A DNA stretch of 8,305 bases, from positions 1-8,305 of the forward strand of contig JAJDAX010000058.1 of the NCBI GenBank assembly GCA_029261615.1, read 5' to 3'. Positions 1 to 5,140 of this stretch are shown here, in pieces. The notes beneath the pieces are model-generated. The model made no database searches and had not been told where the DNA came from. It saw nothing but the letters and a program-made list of their open reading frames with translations. A program made the translations under genes and the position numbers. Every line of letters starts with the position of its first letter. The stretch's first letter is position 1. The stretch is from Nitrospinaceae bacterium. GTDB taxonomy: Bacteria > Nitrospinota > Nitrospinia > Nitrospinales > Nitrospinaceae.

Positions 1-555
1 GTTCAGGTTGAGGTGGAGGGGTTGGAGCACGCCCGCGCTGATCGAGCCCAGGTCTTTCTAGCCAACCATCAAAGTTTTTTCGATATTTTTGCGCTGGCGG
101 GGTTCCTGCCCGTTCAACTTCGCTGGGTCGCCAAGGCAAGCCTGTTCAAGATACCCTTCGTCGGCTGGTCGATGCACGCATCAGGATATATTTCGGTGCA
201 ACGCGATGATCGAAAAAACGCCTACAAAGCGTTCATGGCCTCAGTGGAAAAATTGAAATCAGGGGCTTCCATTGTTATTTTTCCTGAGGGAACCCGATCC
301 AAAGACGGGAGCATCGGTGAGTTTAAAAAAGGTGGAACGCTACTGGCCAACCGTGCCGGTGTGCCCATTGTTCCAGTCACCTTAATCGGCACGGGCGGAA
401 TTATTCCCAAGGGAAGCACCGCCGTACACCCCGGGAAAGTAAAAATCATTCTGTCGCCAGAAATAGACATTGAAACAGCCAAAGGGCAAAAAGAAAGCGA
501 CCTGCTACATCAAATCAGGGACACCATCTGCCACAACTTTGAATCAAAACAATAA
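1..555 (+). CDS. plsC: 1-acyl-sn-glycerol-3-phosphate acyltransferase (PlsC/LPLAT family), 5' end cut by the window
   Basis: This enzyme transfers an acyl group to the sn-2 position of lysophosphatidic acid, giving phosphatidic acid for membrane phospholipids; it acts at the inner face of the cytoplasmic membrane. The reading frame is open from base 1 (VQVEVEGLEH...), so the true start lies outside the window and the GTG at 13 is not a credible start. Family blocks are in the right order. The catalytic HX4D block reads NHQSFFD (His at 67-69, Asp at 82-84). A GYISVQRDDR block matches the acceptor-binding region. FPEGTRS lies at 280-300, and VPIVPVTLIG is block IV. About 184 residues are visible; with a usual length near 240, roughly 50-60 N-terminal residues, probably including a membrane-anchoring helix, are missing. 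The TAA stop is 27 bases before the nitroreductase gene, so the two are probably co-transcribed. Family assignment is secure; exact acyl specificity cannot be read. Confidence 0.93.
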   Translation, partial: VQVEVEGLEHARADRAQVFLANHQSFFDIFALAGFLPVQLRWVAKASLFKIPFVGWSMHASGYISVQRDDRKNAYKAFMASVEKLKSGASIVIFPEGTRSKDGSIGEFKKGGTLLANRAGVPIVPVTLIGTGGIIPKGSTAVHPGKVKIILSPEIDIETAKGQKESDLLHQIRDTICHNFESKQ

Positions 556-582
556 TCAGAAAATTTTTGACGGAGATACTTT

Positions 583-1188
583 ATGGATACCTTTGATGCC
601 ATCTACCAGCGCCGCTCAATCAAACACTTTGACCCCGAACACCGATTGACCCAAGATGAGGAAACTAAACTGTTAGAAGCCGCTATTCAGGCACCGACCA
701 GCTTCAATATCCAGCACTGGCGGTTTGTCGTGGTGCGAGATGCGGAATTGCGCGCAAAAATCCGGAAAGAACATGGCAACGATCAGGCGCAGATGACTGA
801 CGCGTCAATGCTCATCATCATGACTGGCGATACAAAAGCCTGGACCAAAAACCCGGAACGCTACTGGGTCAATGCCCCTAAAGAGGTGGCGGATTTATTG
901 GTGGGATGGATGGGACCGTTTCATGAGGGACGCGACTGGTTGCAGCGGGATGAAGCGCAAAGGTCAATTGGGATGGCCATGCAGACCCTCATGCTATCAG
1001 CCAAGGCAATGGGCTACGACTCCTGCCCCATGATCGGATACGATATTGAAGCCGTGGCAAAACTCATCAACCTGCCCGAAGATCACGTGATGGGCGCGAT
1101 GGTCGCCATTGGCAAAAAGACAAAAGACTCCTGGCCCAAGCCGGGCCAGTTGCCTTTGAGTGATGTTGTGATTGAAAACGGATTTTAA
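583..1188 (+). CDS. nitroreductase-family FMN-dependent oxidoreductase
   Basis: This is a soluble flavoprotein of the nitroreductase fold, a family that uses NAD(P)H and FMN to reduce nitro compounds, quinones or related acceptors, usually as a homodimer. Evidence: an N-terminal FMN-phosphate motif RRSIKHFD (residues 10-17), the second FMN block APTSFNIQHWRF (37-48), the central helix with SIGMAMQTLML (from residue 128), and the C-terminal segment SCPMIGYD (147-154). At 201 residues it has the normal length for a single-domain member. Start choice: ATG at 583 is preceded by GGAGA at 572-576 with 6 bases between. It follows plsC closely on the same strand and converges with the peroxiredoxin-like gene, leaving 18 bases between the stops and no visible terminator. 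The natural substrate cannot be deduced, and no subfamily symbol is justified. Confidence 0.9.
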   Translation: MDTFDAIYQRRSIKHFDPEHRLTQDEETKLLEAAIQAPTSFNIQHWRFVVVRDAELRAKIRKEHGNDQAQMTDASMLIIMTGDTKAWTKNPERYWVNAPKEVADLLVGWMGPFHEGRDWLQRDEAQRSIGMAMQTLMLSAKAMGYDSCPMIGYDIEAVAKLINLPEDHVMGAMVAIGKKTKDSWPKPGQLPLSDVVIENGF

Positions 1189-1206
1189 CAAAATATCGGA
1201 GGCTGA

Positions 1207-1734
1207 TTACACGCCTTTTTCTTTGGCGATAAAATCCCAGACTTCGAGGGGATGTTCCCTTAAATCTTCAATATCCTGCCAGATTTTGCGGATCATGCCC
1301 GTCTTATCGATGACCATGGTGGTTCGGTGGACCTTTTTTTCAAGTTCACCGAATTCGTTTTTTTCTTCCCTGATAACACCGTAAAGATCAGTCACTACTT
1401 TTTTCTCATCCGCAATCAGACTGAACCCCAGTTGATAAACCTCAATAAACTGACGGTGTGAATTCACCCCATTCTGGCTGATGGCCAACAACTCTATTTC
1501 CTTGGTCGTGAATTTGCGGTTGTATCCATTGAAAGAAACCAGCAATCGTGTGTCTTCCGGGCTCGAATCCTGATGGTAAAATGCGAGGACCACCCACTTC
1601 TTGCCTTCGTAATCCTTGAGCTTGAAGCGCACACCCTCTTCATGAGAGGGACTCGTTGCCCCCGCTTTGTAACCATACACTCCGGGAAGGTCGAAATTAG
1701 GCGCACGATCCCCCGCTTCCAGTTTTTGCCCCAT
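1207..1734 (-). CDS. peroxiredoxin-fold (AhpC/TSA-BCP-like) protein lacking all cysteines
   Basis: The 175-residue protein has the thioredoxin-fold peroxiredoxin layout. An N-terminal GDRAPNFDLPG (residues 8-18) comes first. The strand and active-site loop VVLAFYHQDSSPEDT (48-62) follows. A later RTTMVIDKTGMIRKIW block contains the conserved arginine and strand. In BCP-type peroxiredoxins the loop reads like FYPKDxTPGCT. Here the proline is His54, the threonine is Ser58 and the peroxidatic cysteine is Asp61, encoded GAC. The whole protein has no cysteine, so no resolving thiol exists either. Thiol-based peroxidase activity is therefore not expected; a binding, sensing or scaffold role is possible, but this is inference. 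The frame is intact and the family core well kept, so it does not look like a decaying pseudogene. Start: ATG with a GAGGA ribosome-binding site about 6 bases upstream. It is the last gene of the bolA-glutaredoxin run, 144 bases below the glutaredoxin stop. Confidence 0.85.
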   Translation of the reverse strand: MGQKLEAGDRAPNFDLPGVYGYKAGATSPSHEEGVRFKLKDYEGKKWVVLAFYHQDSSPEDTRLLVSFNGYNRKFTTKEIELLAISQNGVNSHRQFIEVYQLGFSLIADEKKVVTDLYGVIREEKNEFGELEKKVHRTTMVIDKTGMIRKIWQDIEDLREHPLEVWDFIAKEKGV

Positions 1735-1791
1735 GTTTATCCTCAGGTATTAAGTTTAGCTGACCTCAAAATTCCAAATAAACTCCACAGC

Positions 1792-1827
1792 GCCACAACA
1801 GGCCCTTTTGATCAGAGCCTGTGTGGC
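1792..1827 (-). other. intercistronic hairpin between glutaredoxin and peroxiredoxin-like genes
   Basis: Arms GCCACA + CAGGC and GCCTG + TGTGGC pair over 11 base pairs with one bulged A and a loop of 13 bases. It lies in the 144-base gap on the minus-strand path from the glutaredoxin to the peroxiredoxin-like gene. No U-tract follows directly on either strand, so it is not a classic intrinsic terminator. It may be an RNA 3'-end stabiliser, a processing site or a weak terminator with an own promoter for the downstream gene below it. Confidence 0.5.
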
Positions 1828-1878
1828 TGGAAGTGTTATTTCAGAGGTGCTTAAAAGTGGTTGGAAATATTTTCAGAC

Positions 1879-2211
1879 TTAGCCTGCAGCCTCACCATCA
1901 AACGCTGCCTTGAGTAGCGGCTCAACTTCACCCTTTGCTTCCATATCGTCGAGGATATCGGTATCACCGTAGAATTTGCCGTCGATGAATACCTTGGGCA
2001 GAGTCGGCCAGTTGGTCATCTTGTTGAGCGCCTCACGTTTTTCCATATTGGGCAGCACATTGATCAATTCAAAAGGGTAACCGTATTTCTGAAAAAACTG
2101 GATAGTCTCAGCGGTGAACCCGCATTGAGGGGCCGATTTGGTTCCTTTTCCGTAGATCAGGATTTTATTCTGGGAAATTTCACCTTTAATTTCTTCTTCA
2201 AAAGCTGACAT
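1879..2211 (-). CDS. grxD: monothiol glutaredoxin (Grx4/GrxD family) with a CGFT active site
   Basis: This is a monothiol glutaredoxin, a class that binds a glutathione-ligated [2Fe-2S] cluster between two subunits or with a BolA partner and passes it on in Fe-S protein maturation. Domains: one glutaredoxin fold, 110 residues, the normal length for single-domain bacterial members. The glutathione-binding lysine is in YGKGTK (Lys22), and the active site APQCGFT carries the single Cys30. The cis-proline block is WPTLPKVFIDG (68-78), and GDTD (82-85) stands where most members have GGxD. The usual CGFS is here CGFT, a conservative change, and Asp83 replaces the second glycine. Start: ATG with GAGGA 8 bases upstream. 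It lies 62 bases downstream of bolA on the same strand, the classic partner pairing, which strongly supports a cluster-binding role rather than thiol reduction. Confidence 0.92.
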   Translation of the reverse strand: MSAFEEEIKGEISQNKILIYGKGTKSAPQCGFTAETIQFFQKYGYPFELINVLPNMEKREALNKMTNWPTLPKVFIDGKFYGDTDILDDMEAKGEVEPLLKAAFDGEAAG

Positions 2212-2273
2212 TGATGGGTCCTCACTCTTGGTGATATTGTTTAAATTTTGGAAGTAATCGGGATACCGGCGTA

Positions 2274-2507
2274 TCAGCCAGGGACATCGGTTTTGATTTC
2301 AGCGGCGTGGACACGCCCGTCTGACATTGCTCCACTCAGGCAATCCATAACCATGCGGTGGCGATCCATTATGCCCACTTCGGCAAATGCCTTAGACGTT
2401 ACATGGATAATGAAATGGTCCGACATTCCTGTCTTGTCCATAACATTGACCTCAGCATCGGAAATTTTATCGGTGATGAGCTGGATTAAATCTGGAATAC
2501 TAATCAT
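2274..2507 (-). CDS. bolA: BolA-family protein (iron-sulfur partner of monothiol glutaredoxin)
   Basis: This is a small 77-residue BolA-fold protein of the short YrbA/IbaG-like type. Visible signatures are the VMDKTGMSDHFIIHVTSKAF strand-turn-strand region (residues 22-41), the DRHRMV helix (48-53) and the C-terminal HAAEIKT (67-73). The last contains the invariant histidine that in characterised BolA-glutaredoxin pairs helps ligate the shared [2Fe-2S] cluster. Known members work with CGFS glutaredoxins in Fe-S trafficking, and some bind DNA as regulators; which applies here cannot be seen. Start: ATG at the 2507 end, with GAGGAAAG about 10 bases upstream and a good promoter candidate about 80 bases further up. 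It is the first gene of the minus-strand bolA-glutaredoxin-peroxiredoxin-like run and is divergent from the IscA-type carrier. Confidence 0.9.
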   Translation of the reverse strand: MISIPDLIQLITDKISDAEVNVMDKTGMSDHFIIHVTSKAFAEVGIMDRHRMVMDCLSGAMSDGRVHAAEIKTDVPG

Positions 2508-2588
2508 GGTTTATTTCTTTCCTCATTTTTAGCGCAAACGCATTCATTCGGTTGTATTTATTGGATTCAAAAACCCCGGTCAGGATTT

Positions 2589-2617
2589 ATTATATTTCAG
2601 GAAGGTCTTTGACACAA
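2589..2617 (-). promoter_or_regulatory. candidate sigma-70-type promoter for bolA-grxD
   Basis: Read on the minus strand, there is a perfect TATAAT at 2594-2589. Upstream of it, after a 17-base spacer, lies TTGTGT (2617-2612), which matches the -35 consensus at three of six positions. The predicted start would be near 2582, giving a leader of roughly 75 bases to the bolA ATG. The exact -10 and ideal spacing make it the best promoter candidate in the window, but it rests on motif matching only. Confidence 0.45.
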
Positions 2618-2908
2618 CTCTCGGTTCGCATCCATAACAACCTATTTTTGCCCTTTATTTTTAATATCTTAGAGATCACAACCTAAGGTTAAACAACAAC
2701 CTGATGGATTGCGCCCGGGGCATATTTCCAGTATACTTTTCAAAGCTTTTCGAGTCCTCGCTTTCTTTTCAACCCTCAGGTGACCCACAGTGCTTATGGG
2801 TATTTGAAAGCAAAGGTCTATTTTTAATGTGCCTGAATAAATCCTTACGTGGAATTCTTAATCTAATACTTAGAGGCCTTTTACGGGCAAGCATTCCCGA
2901 AACAGTCG

Positions 2909-2937
2909 TTATCGAGTAATCTGAGACCTTCTATAAG
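2909..2937 (+). promoter_or_regulatory. candidate proximal promoter for the IscA-type carrier
   Basis: TTATCG (2909-2914) and TATAAG (2932-2937) are separated by 17 bases. The -10 matches five of six consensus positions, but the -35 only three. The predicted start would lie about 27 bases before the ATG at 2972, which leaves room for the GGAGA ribosome-binding site. Motif evidence only; the distal candidate at 2709-2737 is an alternative. Confidence 0.3.
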
Positions 2938-2971
2938 AACAAGTAATAAGTTTTTCTGGAGACTTCAAAAT

Positions 2972-3316
2972 ATGACTACTACCACCACCCAGTTTGTTTC
3001 CATCACGCCGCTTGCAGCAGAGGAAGTCAGGAAACTGATTGCCGCTGAGGAAAAACCTGGAATCGGGCTCCGTCTTGGAGTCAAAGGCGGAGGTTGCTCC
3101 GGATTATCTTATGATCTGGACTTCACTGCTGAGGATAAAGGCGATACCGTCGTTGATTCCGATGGTTTTAAAATATTCATGGATGCCAAGAGTCTGATTT
3201 ATCTCAAAGGCATGCAACTCGATTTTCAAGCAGGGCTACAGGGCAAAGGGTTTGTGTTTGTAAATCCCAATGCCAAATCGACCTGCGGATGCGGTGAATC
3301 ATTCTCGCTCACCTGA
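2972..3316 (+). CDS. iscA: A-type iron-sulfur carrier (HesB/IscA/ErpA family)
   Basis: This small carrier protein accepts an Fe-S cluster from the scaffold and delivers it to apo-enzymes. The 114 residues contain the three family cysteines: Cys42 in GGGCSGLSY, and Cys105 and Cys107 in the C-terminal STCGCGESFSL. The NPNAKSTCGCG context and the internal LDFQAGLQGKGFVFVNP strand are typical of the family. IscA, ErpA and SufA cannot be separated safely by eye; the symbol given is for the family. Start: ATG with GGAGA roughly 9 bases upstream, then a run of threonines before the conserved core. It is divergent from bolA-grxD and upstream of the YgfZ-TPR gene on the same strand, but a strong terminator separates it from the latter. 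No iscS, iscU or suf scaffold gene is in view. Confidence 0.93.
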   Translation: MTTTTTQFVSITPLAAEEVRKLIAAEEKPGIGLRLGVKGGGCSGLSYDLDFTAEDKGDTVVDSDGFKIFMDAKSLIYLKGMQLDFQAGLQGKGFVFVNPNAKSTCGCGESFSLT

Positions 3317-3343
3317 ATCCAGGCTTTATTTTTAAATATCCTA

Positions 3344-3380
3344 CAGCGCATCCGGTTCGGCCGATGCGCTGTTTTTATTT
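3344..3380 (+). terminator. rho-independent terminator of the IscA-type gene
   Basis: The perfect 9-bp stem CAGCGCATC (3344-3352) / GATGCGCTG (3363-3371) encloses a 10-base loop and is followed directly by TTTTTATTT. It begins 27 bases after the carrier stop codon and ends only 19 bases before the YgfZ-TPR start, so it separates the two plus-strand genes transcriptionally or allows only read-through. Confidence 0.88.
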
Positions 3381-3399
3381 CCTCCAATAGCTTCCCCAA

Positions 3400-5130
3400 A
3401 TGACTCAAGACACTTCACTGGATACAGAATATTGGCGCGTTCGTGAGACCTGCGCTTATTTTTGGATGGAAACATGGCAAATTGGAGCTATTGAGGGAGA
3501 AGACGCATTTTCCTTCCTTCAAACTCAGACAACCAACGATTGCCTTACACCCAAAACGGGTGAGGGCTGCGCTAACGCTATTGTCACCCGCAAAGGTAAC
3601 TTGCGCGGCACGTTTACTCTGTACAAAACAGGAGACCATGCGGGGTTCCTCCTGATGGAAAGAAACCAGGCCGATCAGGTGATCGAGGCCCTTGAAGAAT
3701 TCCATTTCCGCGAAGCTTTGACCTTTACCAGGGAAGTTCCCGGGCTATGCCTGCTCGGACTTCATGGGCCAAAAACTCTTGGCCTGATAAATGAAGTGAC
3801 AGGACAGATCCACCTCGATTTCAAAACCAGCGAAATCCGCGAAATAAGTGTGCAAGGGTACAAGGTATGGGCTTTGGAAAAAAACCTGACAGGTGAAACC
3901 GGCCTCGCGCTGGTATTTGAGGAGTCTGCCCGTTCCCAGATTTTTGAAGCTATTGAAGAAGCAGGAAAATCTACGGGATTTGGCCCCGTCAGCTATGAAG
4001 CACTTGAAACGCTCCGCATAGAAGCGGGACTCCCGGTATTTGGACTGGATATGGACGAAAAAATGCTCCTTCCGGAAACCGGGCTTGAACACACGGCAGT
4101 CAGCTATCATAAGGGATGCTATACAGGGCAGGAAGTCATTGCCCGTCTTAAAACCTACGGTGCCCCCTCTTTCGCTTTAATGGGGATAACGCTTGAAGAT
4201 GGCGCTACTGAAATTCAGCACAATGCAGAAATGAAGCTAGGCAACAAACGTCTTGGCGTGGTCAAGAGTGGTGCCTATTCTCCGAGCCTGGGGAAAAATA
4301 TCGCGCTCGCTTACATCCAGAAAGACTATCGCAGTCCAGACCAGGTTCTTGATATTACCGTCGATGGCAAACCCCAAAAAATAACGACCGCGCTCCTCCC
4401 CTTCTATCAACCCGTTTCCAACCTATCACGGGCAGAAGAATTGCATCGGCAAGCAATGGAAATTTACAAGAAAGAGGACGATCTGGACCGACCCATTGCT
4501 CTCCTTAGGGAAGCGATTGCACTGGCTCCAAAGTTTGCCCTTGGTTACGAAGCCCTGGGCGTGTTGCTGTCAAAACAAAACAAATTGGATGAAGCCATTG
4601 CCCTGATGAAACGACTGGTGGAAATCGACCCCGGCGAAATCATGGCTCACTCCAACCTGTCTGTGTATTACATGCAACAGGGCCGGATTGAGGACGCGGA
4701 AGCGGAAAAGGGAGAAGCGACAGCCATCCAGTTCGAAAAAATTATCGAGGAAAAACAAAAAGAAAAAGCACTCCAGGCCCAGTCGAAAGAACAGGAAGCC
4801 GAGCGCGAGCGGCAGGTTGGCATGTTTAAACAAGTACTGGAAATCGACCCGGTGGATCAGGTGGCCAATTTTGGATTGGGCACCATCTTTTTTGAAAAGG
4901 GCCTTTACGACGAGGCATTGGGACCGCTTGAAACTGTAGTCGAAAATTTCAAGGACTACTCTGCGGCTTATCTCGCTCTGGGCAAAACGCTGGAAAAGCT
5001 TGTCCGGAAAGATGACGCTGCGGAAGTGTACCGAAAGGGAATTGCCGCTGCTTCCAAAAAGGGGGACTTGATGCCCCTGCGTGATATGCAAAACCGGCTG
5101 AACAAGTTATCCGACAATCCCACTGGCTAA
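3400..5130 (+). CDS. ygfZ: YgfZ/GcvT-like folate-binding Fe-S protein with a fused C-terminal TPR domain
   Basis: The N-terminal ~338 residues form a YgfZ-type aminomethyltransferase-like protein. Known family members bind tetrahydrofolate and support synthesis or repair of certain Fe-S enzymes rather than cleaving glycine. Evidence: the GEDAFSFLQTQTTND block near the N-terminus, the VTRKGNLRGTFTLY strand pair, and above all the signature KGCYTGQEVIAR (residues 238-249) with the conserved Cys240. A beta-barrel-like segment follows to about 338. From about 341 to the end (576) come tetratricopeptide-like repeats (for example YEALGVLLSKQNKLDEAIAL and ANFGLGTIFFEKGLYDEALG). A charged, probably coiled-coil insert of about 25 residues (around 450-474) splits them into two blocks. 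Typical YgfZ is near 325 residues, so the TPR part is an added protein-binding module. ATG at 3400 lacks a Shine-Dalgarno site and sits 19 bases after a terminator; the Met at 3466 would cut into the usual N-terminus. The stop is 10 bases from the stop of the convergent unknown gene. Confidence 0.88.
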   Translation: MTQDTSLDTEYWRVRETCAYFWMETWQIGAIEGEDAFSFLQTQTTNDCLTPKTGEGCANAIVTRKGNLRGTFTLYKTGDHAGFLLMERNQADQVIEALEEFHFREALTFTREVPGLCLLGLHGPKTLGLINEVTGQIHLDFKTSEIREISVQGYKVWALEKNLTGETGLALVFEESARSQIFEAIEEAGKSTGFGPVSYEALETLRIEAGLPVFGLDMDEKMLLPETGLEHTAVSYHKGCYTGQEVIARLKTYGAPSFALMGITLEDGATEIQHNAEMKLGNKRLGVVKSGAYSPSLGKNIALAYIQKDYRSPDQVLDITVDGKPQKITTALLPFYQPVSNLSRAEELHRQAMEIYKKEDDLDRPIALLREAIALAPKFALGYEALGVLLSKQNKLDEAIALMKRLVEIDPGEIMAHSNLSVYYMQQGRIEDAEAEKGEATAIQFEKIIEEKQKEKALQAQSKEQEAERERQVGMFKQVLEIDPVDQVANFGLGTIFFEKGLYDEALGPLETVVENFKDYSAAYLALGKTLEKLVRKDDAAEVYRKGIAAASKKGDLMPLRDMQNRLNKLSDNPTG

Positions 5131-5140
5131 CATATCAGGA

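Larger units (their letters stand above)
2508..2971. other. 464-base divergent intergenic region between bolA and the IscA-type gene
   Basis: No convincing gene lies here: the 71-codon frame at 2704-2919 has no ribosome-binding site and no recognisable protein. The region must carry the outward promoters. On the plus strand there are two candidates: TTGCGC-N17-TATACT (2709-2737) and TTATCG-N17-TATAAG (2909-2937). The first would leave a leader of over 220 bases before the carrier gene. A short palindrome AACCT-A-AGGTT sits at 2680-2690 and could be an operator. I could not match a known IscR-type site. The length is generous for a divergent promoter pair in an otherwise compact window. Confidence 0.5.

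Noticed and set aside
13..15. GTG at 13 as the start of plsC
   Set aside because: The frame is open to the first base of the window, and the family needs some 50 or more further residues before the HX4D motif.
1207..1734. Calling the peroxiredoxin-like gene a pseudogene
   Set aside because: The frame is complete, has a good ribosome-binding site and keeps the fold blocks; only the catalytic positions have changed.
2704..2919. 71-codon plus-strand frame in the divergent intergenic region
   Set aside because: No ribosome-binding site and no recognisable motif; the composition looks like non-coding sequence.
4570..5091. 173-codon minus-strand frame within the TPR part of the YgfZ-like gene
   Set aside because: Its Phe/Leu-rich translation is the antisense of Lys/Glu-rich TPR coding sequence; the plus-strand frame has clear family signatures.
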